A stretch of 64,000 nt of DNA, taken from contig NC_063447.1 in the NCBI RefSeq assembly GCF_020379485.1, positions 54,115,452 to 54,179,451 on the forward strand. The letters are read 5' to 3'. The stretch comes from Brassica napus. Taxonomy: Eukaryota; Streptophyta; Magnoliopsida; Brassicales; Brassicaceae. Numbering within the stretch: the first letter of the stretch is position 1; the number at the start of each line of letters is the position of its first letter. Made by a program: the position numbers and the translations under genes. The notes below the pieces were generated by a model. The model worked only from the letters and a program-made list of their open reading frames with translations. It was not told where the DNA came from and ran no database searches. Positions 25,228 through 36,706 of this stretch are shown one piece after another.

Positions 25228-26451
25228 TTACGAGGCCATGAACTTCTGCTCCCTCCTCGCCTTGACCCTCCACTCAGTCATATAATCATCGAGCTTCTTA
25301 TTGATCTCGCGGGCGAACTCAAGAAAAGGAGCTGCATATATAAACAATAAAGACGAATTAATGAGAAGATTAAGTAACCTTAGAAAACAAAGAATAAAAA
25401 AAAACATTTGATGTACCTGGGATAGAATAGCCAACAGTAGGTTCATCACCGGGGGCAAGGCGAGGGTTACTTATGGCTGTGGCTAAGAGCATAGTAGTTA
25501 TTTTGAATCCGCCCACTTTACTTCCATTAAGATCCATAGCACTAGCTTCACCTTCTTTTTTGGAAAAATAGATATTAGTACACTCGTCGAGAGTACAAAC
25601 GTAAACATGTGTTATCACTCCACAAGAAGAGAAATGTTCTGTCAAAATGCTCTTGACTTCATCTTCAGGGAGGGAAGGGTCATACCCCAAAACGGCAATG
25701 CCAAACCTACTGCAGTAATTTGTTGCATGTTATCAACATGCACAACATTTTTACAGGATGCAAAAGAAAACAAAAAAAGAGTATCAACTTACAATCTTTT
25801 GTCATTTAGTAGCTCATTTATAACAAAATCTTTATATTCTGATTCCACCTGGTATTCCTCATCTTCTTCCTCGGGTGCAAACTTAACAAGGGCATTCCAA
25901 CCTCCCATGTCACTTCCATTAAGTTGCAACGCTTTCTCTTTTGCGTCATATCCCAAAAGAATAACAAAAGCACGACTGCAACAAAGAACAATTAATTTTC
26001 AATTAGCACACAACACAAATATTATATTATTATGTCACAAATATTAAGAGACACAAACTTGTCCAAAAGAGGCTCTGGGGGGAATCAACTCTACTAACAT
26101 GGCCACATGATTTGAAGTGACTAACCAATTTAATCCTGATTTCATTCTCAGTGTCCTTATTAAATTTGTATCCTTCAACAGATATCCTAACCCTAATTCG
26201 CAGGAGATGCAAAGAAAAAAAATATCAACACATACAAATCTCTTCTCACTAAATAAATAAATAAAGCATCAATCAATTACCACTGATCGATGGCTTTATC
26301 CTTAGCAGCAGCCTTACTATCGAACGGTGCCTAAAATACAACATACAATTTTTCTTAATTTCCGATTAACAAAAGAGATCTGAGTAAGAAGAATTCATAA
26401 TGAGAAGAAGATTACCTTGTGGGCGATTACCCTGCTAGAGTACGTGTCCAT
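25228..26451 (-). pseudogene. Hybrid two-RRM gene of unit 0 (broken)
   Basis: Six exons can be placed: 26416-26451, 26281-26330, 26059-26192, 25793-25975, 25417-25709, 25228-25331. Exons 1-4 match gene 2 of the other units (MDTYSSRVIAHK, then EGYKFNKDTENEIRIKL). Most of exon 5 and exon 6 match gene 1 (GYDPSLPEDEVKSIL, then APFLEFAREINKK). The switch lies between about 25685 and 25710. Exon 3 is 134 nt instead of 135, a one-base deletion that breaks the frame, and its last base is A instead of G. A deletion of roughly 45-50 bases upstream of the ATG removes the TATA box present in the other copies. I infer a product of unequal crossing-over that later decayed. Confidence 0.75.
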
Positions 26452-26639
26452 CGATATGATTAGGGGTTTAGAGAAGGAGTAGGAAGGTCCGTCTTTCCCA
26501 TTCTTTGGTGTTACTTGTAAACAACTACGATCTATTTCCTGAGCTAGAGAGTTTTGTGCCTCAGCATGAAGCAATGATTCCATTTCAGCTAATTTGAGAG
26601 TATTTCTAGGATCAATGTGTAAGTTACTAAATTTTTTAT

Positions 26640-27385
26640 TGTTCCTTGCTTTCCAATCAGAGGGTATTAGTTTTTTTTTTTTGAGTTCATAATTGTTTTG
26701 TAATATATTTGTGAACTAAATAAAATGGGCGAATCTCTCAAAATGACCCAGATTTTTATTTTTGACCAAAATAATAATCACATTTTTCTATGAACTAGGT
26801 AAATGACAAATTATACTTTTAGGGCCGGCCTGGTGTAATTACAACGGTTGCGGATACGGTTGTATGCGTTTGCGGACGTGGGTGGTTTTGTTTTCTAAGC
26901 ATTATTAATAGACTTGTACGATTGATACAATATTTTGAAATTAGTGCGTTTGCGGAATACTTATGACATGATAACTACTAAACACATCAATGGTTAAATA
27001 ATAAATTAACAATATTTACATTTTAGGTAATTATAAAAATATTAAAAATTGTATTATTATAATTAATATTTTGAATCCGAGAATTCTTTTTTTTTGGGAA
27101 TTTTTTTTACAATTATTATTTTAAATCTTAATTATATATATATATATATTAATCTTAAACCCCATCCCAAAATCGCATCCTTGCAAATCCAAACCATAGG
27201 TATGTACTATTAGTTAACCTTAGTAGTCTAAGTGTCTTTTACCTCTTTAATAAAACATATCTAGGTCATTTACTCTTGTGTGATATATTTATGATTAAAA
27301 ACCAACTTTTCTTGCTATCCAAAGGTATTTATCGTCTAAGAAAATCTGATCTTCTTAGTTGTGAGTTTAAGTTTGTGTGTCTTTT
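26640..27385. other. AT-rich 5' flank of unit 0
   Basis: Non-coding flank shared with units A-C (for example 'gtatgcgtttgcggacgtgg'). Contains a short (TA)n near 27135. The Harbinger target site near 27320 is empty and reads ccaaagg here, against cctaagg in unit A. Confidence 0.6.
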
Positions 27386-27811
27386 TGTATATACTAATAA
27401 CTACTTAAGTAAACACTAACCAACTCCATAAACTTCAGCTTTTGAATATGAAATTGCTAATACCGTTAATGGTTGATCAAATCATTAGGAACGGGTCCGT
27501 CTCAATAATATTATGGGCCCTGGGCTGAGACAAATTTGAAGGCTTTTTCTTAAAAGATTTTTTTTTTATAAAGATCCTAATCTAAGCTTAGAAAATGCAA
27601 AATTTTTGATGGGCCCTGTGCAATTGTGCCTTATGCACATGCCAGGGCCGAACCTGATTACGAAGATAAGATACGAAAATATCAACATATTTGAATTCGC
27701 CGACCATTCTTATATCAACGTAATCATGATGTGTGACTCAAAAATTGTTACTCACTAATCGTACACAAAATTATACAACACATCAATAAGATACCCGGGC
27801 CATGCCCCTAG
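27386..27811 (+). mobile_element. Junction Helitron, unit 0/A
   Basis: Same element as at 41953 and 52864, but degenerate: the 5' TC has become TG (tgtatatactaataac) and the 3' hairpin is largely lost (tacccgggccatgcccctag). It still ends in CTAG before T. No coding sequence. Confidence 0.7.
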
Positions 27812-28309
27812 TAAAGAGAATAGGATATAGAAGTACAAACAAATTATTGAAAGTTGAATAGTATCCTCAACAGTGTCTACCTAGTTTCTTGATTATTGTG
27901 TTTTTTTTTCGTGGGCATGGAGCCTAAATTCTGAAATTATAATCTGTACTGTACGCGTTTTTTTCTTCATAATGAATTACACAAACAAACACACAATTAA
28001 TGTGTCTATTTGCGAGTCTCCAAATATACTATTGTAGGCAATGATGAGGAGATTATGCTTCTGTCTACCAAAGGCTAATAAAACTAAGATAAATAAGTTC
28101 TAAGTTTATCATCCACAACACACACACACATAAACACACACACACAAAACAAACGGCTGATAAAAAAGGTTGCATATAATTATCGCAGGATTGATAAACA
28201 CCCGAAGATCTTCTTAGTTTCTTGAGAGAGAAATTTATTACATCAACATCCTCTCCTCAAAGGAGCCCTTCTCCTCTCCATCCTGATCATGGCCGTGGTG
28301 ATCTTCTTA

Positions 28310-29579
28310 TTACGAGGCCTTGAAAGCCTGCTCCCTCCTCGCCTGCTCCCTCCTCGCCTTGACCCTCTCCCTCCTCTCCTTGACCCTCCACTCAGTCATA
28401 TAATCATCGCGCTTCTTATTGATCTCGCGGGCGAACTCAAGAAAAGGAGCTGCATATATAAACAATAAAGGCGAATTAATGAGAAGATTAAGTAACCTTA
28501 GAAAATAAAGAATCAAGAAAAACATTTGATGTACCTGGGATAGAATAGCCAACCGTAGGTTCATCACCGGGGGCAAGGCGAGGGTTACTTATGGCGGTGG
28601 CTAAGAGCATAGTAGTTATTTTGAATCCGCCCACTTTACTTCCATTAAGATCCATAGCACTAGCTTCATCTTCTTTTTTGGAAAAATAGATATTAGTACA
28701 CTCGTCGGGAGTGCAAACGAAAACATGTGTTATCACTCCACAAGAAGAGAAATGTTCTGTCAAAATGCTCTTGACTTGATCTTCAGGAAGGGAAGTGTCA
28801 TACCCCAAAACGGCAATGCCATACCAACTGCAGTAATTTGTTGCATGTTAATAATCAACAACACAAAACAAACATTTTTTAACAAAATGAAAACAAAAAG
28901 AGTATCAACTTACAATCTTTCGTCATTGGCTAGGTCAGAATACAGAGATCTATGATAACGTAATGACACCTGGTAATCCAGGTCTTCTTCCCGGGGTGCA
29001 AACTTAACAAGGGCCTTCCAATTTCCAATGTCACTTCCATTAAGTTGCAACGCTCTCTCTTTTGCGAGATGTCCATGATAATTAACAAAAGCACGACTGT
29101 AACAAAGAACAATTATTATTATTTTTAGCTCACAAAGCACAATAATATATTGTGTCACAAATATTAAGACACTAACCTTTCTAAAATAGGGTCTGTGGGA
29201 ACCTCAACGCTAATGAGGTCGCCACATGATTTGAAGTGATTAATCAGTTCACTCTTGATTTCATCCGTAAGTCGGCCATGGCTGAATCCTTCAACAGATA
29301 TCCTAACCCTAATTCGCAGGAGATACAAAAAGAAATAAAAATTATTAACACATACAAATATTTTCTTACAAAATAAATAAAGCATCAATTACCTGGAACT
29401 GATGTAATTGAATTTTTCCTTAGCAGCAGGCTCACTATCGAACGGTTCCTAAAATACAACATATGTAATCAGATATTTTTCTTAATTTCCGAATATAACA
29501 AACCTTTAATGGAGAAAAGAGATCCGAGTAAGAAGAAGATTACCTTGGGGGCGGATCGCTTGCGAGAGTACGTGTCCAT
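28310..29579 (-). CDS. Two-RRM nucleolin-like protein, gene 1 of unit A (intact)
   Basis: Six exons with GT-AG borders: 29544-29579, 29393-29448, 29177-29308, 28914-29096, 28535-28827, 28310-28449. All phases agree and the CDS is 840 nt (279 residues). It starts MDTYSRKRSAPK. RRM1 is split between exons 3 and 4 (VRISVEGFSHGRLTDEIKSE, then RAFVNYHGHLAKERALQLNG). RRM2 is in exon 5 (GIAVLGYDTSLPEDQVKSIL, then TNIYFSKKEDEASAMDLNGS). The C-terminus is a basic, charged repeat (ERRERVKARREQARREQ). The closest fold I recall is the RRM pair of plant nucleolin, but the acidic N-terminus and GAR tail are absent. A nuclear RNA-binding role is inference. Confidence 0.75.
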
Positions 29580-29666
29580 CGAGATCTTGTTATTATAACC
29601 TAGGCTGCCGCTTTGCGATATCTTTTCAGATTTTAGGGATTAAGACAAGATGGCGAAGGAGGAAGG

Positions 29667-29690
29667 TACTTATAGTCGTCTGGTTTGGGC
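29667..29690 (-). promoter_or_regulatory. Core promoter of RRM gene 1, unit A
   Basis: On the coding strand, CTATAAGTACC lies about 90 bases before the ATG and a TGGGCC-type site II element lies just upstream. Between TATA and ATG is a telobox-like 'aatccctaaaa'. Site II plus telobox is the usual promoter grammar of plant ribosome-biogenesis genes. Confidence 0.5.
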
Positions 29691-29738
29691 CATAGGTCGG
29701 TCTTTCCCATTTCCTTTTTTCTAATATATCTACTGATT

Positions 29739-30085
29739 GGGATTCCAAATTTAGTGAAGCAAATTAAAGTTGGTTCTAGCTCATATTTAAATTTCATTCA
29801 CACAACAATCAGTCAGCAAAATTTCATATACTCGTCTGATTGGTTCTGACCACAACCGAACTCTTAGATCAAAATAGTTTCTTGACTTCTTGTTTATTCT
29901 CCACCAAACTACTAAAGATCTTTTACTCATTAACGAATATAAAGCAACCAAAGATGTTCGATTTGCACATGACAGGATTGAGTTTCTAGTACAAGATAAC
30001 ATCAAATAAAGAATGTTTAGAGAAGATAAAAAAGGGAGAGAACTTAAGCAAGAACAGGAGCAGAGACAGAGAAGGTGGACTTGGT
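29739..30085 (-). pseudogene. PSBW intron and exon 1 fragment, unit A
   Basis: Matches the PSBW pseudogene from mid-intron to the exon 1 end ('ccaagaacaggagcagagac' type sequence in related copies; here the splice site reads 'cttaagcaagaacagg'). It lies between RRM gene 1 and gene 2 and has no coding capacity. Confidence 0.7.
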
Positions 30086-30581
30086 ACTGTGCGCGTTTAT
30101 TTCTTCATTATGAATTAATTACACAGACAAACACACTATTAATGAGTCTATTTGCGAGTTTCGAAGGATACGATTATGCTTTCTGTCTACCAAACCAAAT
30201 AGGGGAAAACGGCCGATTCCACCATGAACTTGACGTCTACATTGTTTTCATACACAAACTATTGAATCAAGCCAACACCACCACGAACTAAGTTTAATTT
30301 TGAATTTCAGACATGAACTTTTCCAATCTGGTTAATTACTACATAACCGAATCTGATTTCGATTTATTTAGCTTCGGGTGCTGACGTGGCACGCACGAGG
30401 CTAGAATGGTATTGGTCGGTTTAAAATCAGACCAAATTAATTTTTTTTTCGATTTGCCTTGACAAAACGACGTCGTTTTGTCATCTGAAGTAGAAAAAAA
30501 AATTGGGTTAATTAGATTTAGGGTTCATCGCGATTTCAGAAGAACATAACAAAGAAGAAGAAAGAGAAAAACAGAGACGAC

Positions 30582-31183
30582 ATGGGAGATACCGGAAGAG
30601 GCTTGCCGACCTACTGTAGATGTGGCACACGAGTCATACGGCTCACATCAAAAACCATTACTAATCCGGGGCGTCTCTTTCACAAATGTCCCTATGGCGA
30701 TGAGGTATGTCAGAGACTGAGAGATTGAATGATGAAACCAGAATGTTGTTAGTTAGTTTTCTTTTGTCTTTGTAATGAATTTGATAGGGAATTTGATATC
30801 ATAGATAGAAGATGAAGATATAGTGGAATCATGATTGAGCCGACTGATATTAACGTAATGCCGTATTGTTGTAGAACAATCGTCATCATTTGTTCAAATG
30901 GACAGATGAATCAATGGTTGAGGAGATTGAGGATATGAAGCAAAAATTCGATGAAATTGAGAGAGCTTCAAGCACCTTTGAGAAGGGTTTATAAGTTTGT
31001 GAATCTGAGATGGAATCTCTTGCAATCAAAACTCGCACTTGTTGCAGTGTGGTTAGCGGTTATGAGAAGGAGCTAAGAGGATTTGAAAAGGAGATTGAAG
31101 ATGTCAAGATGAAACTTAAGAGCTTGAAGAACATGGTTGTGTGTGTTGTAGTGTTTGGTCTTTTGTATAAGCTCTTTATGTAG
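30582..31183 (+). pseudogene. MULE-borne GRF zinc-finger membrane protein (one stop)
   Basis: Exon 1 (30582-30704) encodes MGDTGRGLPTYCRCGTRVIR and ends PGRLFHKCPYGDE, a GRF-type zinc finger. Exon 2 (30875-31183) continues the finger (NNRHHLFKWTDE) and then a charged coiled-coil helix (MVEEIEDMKQKFDEIERA, later KELRGFEKEIEDVKMKLKSL). It ends in a hydrophobic segment (MVVCVVVFGLLYKLFM), probably a tail anchor. The reading frame has a single in-frame TAA at 30992-30994; without it the product would be 143 residues. Proteins of this layout are common in Brassicaceae genomes. Here the gene sits inside a MULE and takes its promoter and first five codons from the inverted repeat. Confidence 0.75.
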
Positions 31184-31489
31184 TTTGGTTATGAATCTGC
31201 ATTATGTTTGTAGTAAGACATGTATTATTTAGTAAGAAGGTGAACTTGTCTTGTACTGTGTCATGTTTTACGTAGTAATAAGATGAACATGCGGTTATTA
31301 AACATGTTTGCCTCTATTTTAAACACCAAAAGTAGTGGCTTTTCATAAACAAAAAAAATACCATTACACAAACAAAAGTCTTGGAGATGACACACAATTA
31401 GTTTCAAAAGACAACAAACATAACCATAGCCTAGCAAGCACAATAGAGATGAGAAAAATACAGCAAAAGAATCACATAGAACTAAGATT

Positions 31490-33897
31490 CTAGTCAATCA
31501 CTTGGCTAAGCATTGGCTGCGAGCTTGTCTTGTTCTTCTTGGGTGGACGTTGAATCTCAACACCTATGCTAGAACACTTTCTCGAATTGTGTCCAACTGC
31601 TCCACATCTTCCACAATGAATGATTCTTTTTTCTCTAGAAATCTTAGTTGAAGACTCTTGTCTAACCTTTGTTTTCTTCTTGCTCGGTGACTCGTTCTTC
31701 CCTTTTATCCTCTTTGAAATTTTCTTTCTTCCTAACGCTGAATCTGTATCTTCTGTTGTTGGAGGCACAATCACAGACTCATCAGTCTTCTTCCAAAAAT
31801 TCACACCATGAACAGCCTCAATCGGTGTTTGGTATTGCATTCTCCACTTCGAAGTGAGATAGCAATCACCAATGTAATCCTCTTTCTTTCTCTTCTTCTC
31901 AACAATTACCTTCAGAGCATGACGACAAGACAACCCGGACATATCCCAGTTCCTACACGTACAACTATGCTCCAACATCTTTACTTTGTATTAAAAGTTT
32001 TTCTCCTTCACTTCAAAGATTTCATGACCACAAGGATAGATGTTACACAGCCTGATCTTTGTCTGCTCTAGTTCCACTCTCTCCACTGCTTTAATACTAA
32101 ACTTTCCTTTGTGTTTCATTGATATAAGCTTTCTTGCCTCTATCCGGAGCATAGCTTTTCGGCGTACTGTCTCTAACATCTTCACAAATGGCATATATCT
32201 TGCAGGGTCTATGGCGTGGTTAAAGGATTCAGATATGTTGTTACTTACATCATCACATGAAGACGTTGATGAGAAGTAAGCAAGGCTGCAGTTTTTGGGA
32301 TTCTTCATCATCATTGAGTTATAGACGTCCATATCGTATGCTTTAACGTGATCCACCCTTTTGTTGTATTGAGCTGTATTGTAACTCTTTGCAACCTTCC
32401 AAAACAATCCCTTCATGTCAGCTCTGTTAGGATGTACCTTCTTTAGGTTTCCATAGATGTGCCTTGCACACATCCTATGCTCCACTCGTGGTAATAAATC
32501 TTCTACAGCATTTAACAACCCTTTTTGTCTGTCAGAAATCACAGTAAATCCATTACCATCTTGCAGGTGTAAGTCGGTTTGCAGCTTCTCAATAAACCAT
32601 CTCCAGTTGGGTTCATTCTCAACATCAACGACAGCCCAAGCAATGGGAAACATCTGGTTGTTGGCGTCTCTCCCGACTGCTGCTAACAACTGACCTTTTG
32701 TTGTACACTTAAGAAAGCATCCATCAAGACCAAATATAGGTCTACAGTGAGAGGTCCATGTATTCTTCAACGCAGCAAAACATACATAGAATCTGTAAAA
32801 GACATCACTACCATCGTCACCTTGGACTGTCTCCAGATGGACTGATGAGCCCCTATTCGACTCCAATAACTCAACTCTGTAATCTCTAAGCAGTGAGAAC
32901 TGTAAGTCCTGCTCCTCTTTGATAATTTCTAATGCCCTTTTCCTTGCGTTCGGCACTGATCTATGGTTGCAGTCAACTCCCATCGCTTCTGAATCTCTTC
33001 TAAAATCTGTTCTGGCTTTAATTTTGGATTTTCCCTTATGTCATCAACGAACAACCCAGCAATAACCTCTTGTGTAAGCAGGCTTGACCGTCCACTCCTC
33101 ATGCAAGTGTGCTATTTCATTAACACTTTAACTAGCCACTTCTGTAACGGTTCATCATAAGAGCAGTAAATCTTCCACATACATTGTTCTTCTCCTTCTT
33201 CAGCTTCACTGGCACACTTCAATTCTGATTTATCTTTCTCCCAACGCACATACTTAATATTCCATCTATGCTTTAGCACATAGTCAACCATAGCTTTTTT
33301 GAAAGCTTCCAAACTCTCAAAAGCTTGTCTTAATTTCAGATCACCACTGCCTTTTATGTACCTCAAATACCCATCTCTCTCAACACCATCTTCATCATCT
33401 GAACATAAAGGTGTAGCGTACTCATCAAAATCTTCATCAACAAAATCAGCCACATTCCTTTCTACTCTTGCTTCTTCATCAAATTGGTTTTCATTCCTCT
33501 CGGCCTCATATCTCTCTACCTCTGAACCTGCCTCATACCTCTCTGTCTCCTCTCTCTCGTTCTAAGCTCTTGACTCATCTCCTTCTGTCTCTGGCTCAAC
33601 AAAGATATCGATTGAATCTACCCATACTGAAGTTCTACACATCTTGTTGAACTGATCGTCACCGTTTCTTATCAAGTGTCGTTCTTCTATACCTTCATAT
33701 GGAAACTTAAACCACACTCTTTGACCATAAAGACTTATGGGTAGCTGGTTCATGAGCTCTGGAAATAAACAACTAGGATAAGCTTCCATTATCCTATAAC
33801 CACCACCATTGTAAAGATCTTTACCATCAACCTCTTCAAATTTTCCACCATAGTAGCAGCCAAAGCTGATCAGTCTGTCATTTCCGGTATCTCCCAT
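31490..33897 (-). pseudogene. mudrA-like MULE transposase (broken)
   Basis: Reading down the minus strand: MGDTG N-terminus (33897), an acidic linker, the MuDR N-terminal domain (LRQAFESLEAFKKAMVDYVL), and the DDE core with FGLDGCFLKCTTKGQ and VISDRQKGLLNAVED. A SWIM-type finger (CTCRNWDMSGLSCRHALK) and a CCHC knuckle (CGRCGAVGHNSRKC) follow. The frame is interrupted by in-frame stops at 33562-33564, near 33112 and at 31991-31993. A one-base deletion lies near 32956, where the expected reading changes frame. The protein would otherwise be of normal mudrA length (about 800 residues). The element cannot supply its own transposase. Confidence 0.9.
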
Positions 33898-34424
33898 GTC
33901 GTCTCTGTTTTCCTCTTTCTTCTTCTTTGTTCTGTTCTTCTGAAATCGCGATGAACCCTAAATCTAATTAACCCAAAAAAATTTTCTAAACGACGTCGTT
34001 TTGTCAAGGCAAATCGAAAAAAAAATTAATTTGGTCTGATTTTAAACCGACCAATACCATTCTAGCCTCGTGCGTGCTACGTCAGCACCCGAAGCTAAAT
34101 AAACCGAAATCAGATTCGGTTATGTAGTAATTAGCCAGATTGGAAAAGTTCATTTCTGAAATTCAAAATTAAACTTAGTTCGTGGTGGTGTTGGCTTGAT
34201 TCAATAGTTTGTGTATGAAAACAATGGAGACGTCAAGTTCATGGTGGAATCGGCCGTTTTCACGGCAAATAATAGTAAGATAAATAAGTTTTAAGTTTTC
34301 ATCAACAAAACACACACAAAACAAACGGAAGGTTGCATAGTATTATCACATGATTGATAAACACCAAAGAGCTTCTAATTAGTCTCTTGAGAGAGAAATT
34401 CATTACATCAACATCCGCTCCTTC

Positions 34425-35757
34425 TCAAAAGGACTGTGACCCCTCTCCCTCCTTGGCCCTGGCCTTCTGCGTCATAAGAGCCCAGGCCTTCTGCTTCTTA
34501 AGAGCCCTGGCCTTCTGCTTCTTAAGAGCCCTGGCCCTCTGCTTCTTAAGCACACTGAGCTTCTTTGTCATCGCATTGAGCCTCCACTCAGTCATATAAA
34601 AGTCGATCTTCTCCTGGATCTCGTCGGCAAACTCAAGCATTTGAGCTACAGAAACAATAAAAGACGAATTCATGAGAAGATTAATGAACCTTGAAAGTAA
34701 AGAATCAAAAAAAACGTGTTATGCACCTGGGGGACAATAGCCACAATGAGTTTCACCGGGGGGATGGGGAGGGTTACTTCTGGCTGTTGTGGGTACGAGC
34801 ATAGTATTTATTTTGAATCCGTCGACTTGACTTCCATCAAGATTCATGGCACTAGTTTCTCCTTCTTCTTCGGAAAAATAGATACTAGTCATCTTGTCGA
34901 GGAGATCAACGTCAACATGTATTATAACTCCACAAGAAGAGAAATGTGCAGTCAAAGCCTCCTCGACTTCATCTTTAAGAAGGGAGGAGTCATACCCCAC
35001 AACGCAAATGCCAAACCTACTGCAGTAATTTGTTGCATGTTATCAACATGCACAACATTTTTACAGGATGCAAAAGAAAACAAAAAAGAGTATCAACTTA
35101 CAATCTTTCGTCATTTAGTAGCTGATTCATAACAAAATCTGTATAGTCTGATTCCGCCTGGTATTCCTCATCTTCTTCCTCGGGTGCAAACTTAACAAGG
35201 GCATTCCAACCTCCCATGTCACTTCCATTAAGTTGCAGCGCTTTCTCTTTTGCGCCATATCCAAAAATAATAACAAAAGCACGACTGCAACAAAGAACAA
35301 TTAATTTTCAATTAGCACACAACACAAATATTATATTATTATGTCACAAATATTAAGAGACACAAACCTGTCCAAAAGAGCTCTGGAGGGAAATCAACTC
35401 TACTAACATAGCCACATGATTTGAAGTGATTAACCAACTTAATCCTGATTTCATTCTCAGTGTCCTTATTAAATTCGTATCCTTCAACAGATATCCTAGC
35501 CCTAATTCGCAGGAGATGCAAATAAAAAAAAATATCAACACATATAAATATCTTCTCACAAAATAAATAAAGCATCAATCAATTACCTCGAACTGATGGC
35601 TTCATCCTTAGCAGCAGCCTCACTATCGAACGGTGCCTAAAATACAACATACAATTTTTCTTAATTTCCGATTAACAAAAGAGATCTGAGTAAGAAGAAT
35701 TCAAAATGAGAAGAAGATTACCTTGGGGGCGATTACCCTGCTAGAGTACGTGTCCAT
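34425..35757 (-). pseudogene. Two-RRM protein, gene 2 of unit A (frameshifted)
   Basis: Exons 35722-35757, 35587-35636, 35368-35501, 35102-35284, 34727-35019, 34425-34645. All borders match the intact gene 2 of units B and C, except that exon 3 is 134 nt instead of 135: one base is lost near 35381 (agagctctgg against agaggctctg). The reading then runs out of frame before RRM1 is complete. The C-terminal exon still carries the eight-residue repeats (ALKKQKAR). The rest of the gene, including the TATA-like box upstream, is preserved, so the inactivation looks recent. Confidence 0.75.
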
Positions 35758-35889
35758 CGATATGATTAGGGGTTTAGAGAAGGGGTAGGAAGGTACTTAT
35801 AGTCGGCTTATTTTTCTGGTCTGGGCCATAACCCATAGGTCCGCCTTTCCCATTCTTTGGTGTTACTTGTAAACGACTACGATCTATTT

Positions 35890-36470
35890 CCTGAGCTAGA
35901 GAGTTTTGTGCCGGCCTGGTGTAATTGCGGCGGTTGCGGATACGGTTGTATGCGTTTGTGGACGTGGGTGGTTTTGTTTTTTAAGCATTATTAAGAGACT
36001 TGTACGATTGATACAATATTTTGAAATTAGTGCGTCTGCGGAATACTTATGACATGATAACTACTAAACACATAAATGATTAAATAATAAATTAATAATA
36101 TTTATATTTTAGGTAATTATAAAAATATTAAAAATTGTATTATTATAATAAATATTTTGAATCCGAGAATTCTTTTTTTTTGGAAATTTTTATACAATTA
36201 TTATTTTAAATCTATATATATATATTAATCTTAAACCCCATCCCAAAACCCCATCCTTGCAAATCCAAACCATAGGTATATACTATTAGTTAATCTTAGT
36301 AGTCTAAGTGTCTTTTACCTCTTTAATAAAACATATTTAGGTCATTTACTCTTGTGTGATATATTTATGATTAAAAAAACAACTTTTCTTGCTATCCTAA
36401 GGTATTTATCTAAGAAAATCTGATCTTTTTAGTTGTTAGTTTAGGGTTGTGTGTCTTTTTCAATTTTATA
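35890..36470. other. AT-rich flank with empty Harbinger site
   Basis: Non-coding flank shared with the other units. The sequence gctatcctaaggtatttatc at 36391-36410 is the unoccupied target of the PIF/Harbinger element found in units B and C (TAA at 36398-36400). Confidence 0.8.
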
Positions 36471-36479
36471 ATAAAGCTC

Positions 36480-36706
36480 TACATCCTCATGCTCAGAAGT
36501 AAGTGGGAGGATTCAAAATAGCTACTACGCGCGTAGCTACAGTTTTTCTGAAGACATTCTCACAACTTTGTCCATGGTTTCTTGAAGGAAGTTTCAATCA
36601 ATCTAGGGCTTATTTCTTGATGAATAAGAAACAAAATCTTCCTTTGTTTCTTTCTAGTAGATTGAAAGAGATTCTTTTTTCTTTTTGTGCAAAGATAGAG
36701 ATATAA
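36480..36706 (+). pseudogene. Inverted RRM-gene scrap
   Basis: About 45 bases (gaagtaagtgggaggattca..) closely resemble the part of exon 5 that encodes NGSKVGGFKITTML, but in the opposite orientation to the RRM genes. The frame continues as an unrecognised 67-residue ORF starting MGGFKIATTRVATVF. The same scrap occurs in units B (52117-52341) and C (63166-63390). It is probably an older, decayed relative of the RRM family. Confidence 0.45.

Larger units (their letters stand above)
22968..27385. repeat. Array unit 0 (shortened, hybrid)
   Basis: Homology to the other units starts at 'taaagagaataggatatag' and ends where a Helitron begins at 27386. It contains one hybrid RRM gene instead of two, a private retroposon insertion (23037-24803), and no MULE, Harbinger or Helitron at its left edge. 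Its right end stops at the '...gtgtgtcttttt' motif. It therefore lacks about 0.8 kb that units A-C carry before their next Helitron. Confidence 0.8.
30203..34263. mobile_element. MULE with about 0.4-kb inverted repeats and two convergent genes
   Basis: The termini are long inverted repeats (about 30203-30596 and 33880-34263) starting g(g/t)gaaaacggccgattcc. They contain an 'aaacgacgtcgtttt' palindrome and end inside the two genes. The left repeat drives a GRF zinc-finger gene rightward (30582); the right repeat drives a mudrA-type transposase leftward (33897). Both proteins begin MGDTG because the repeats cover both start codons. The flanking 9-mers (accaaatag, ggcaaataa) match at 6 of 9 positions. 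Units B and C have no element at this place. Confidence 0.85.

Noticed and set aside
26452..26583. In-frame N-terminal extension of the unit 0 RRM gene (MESLLHAEAQ...)
   Set aside because: It exists only because a small deletion removed the promoter segment; other units have no such extension.
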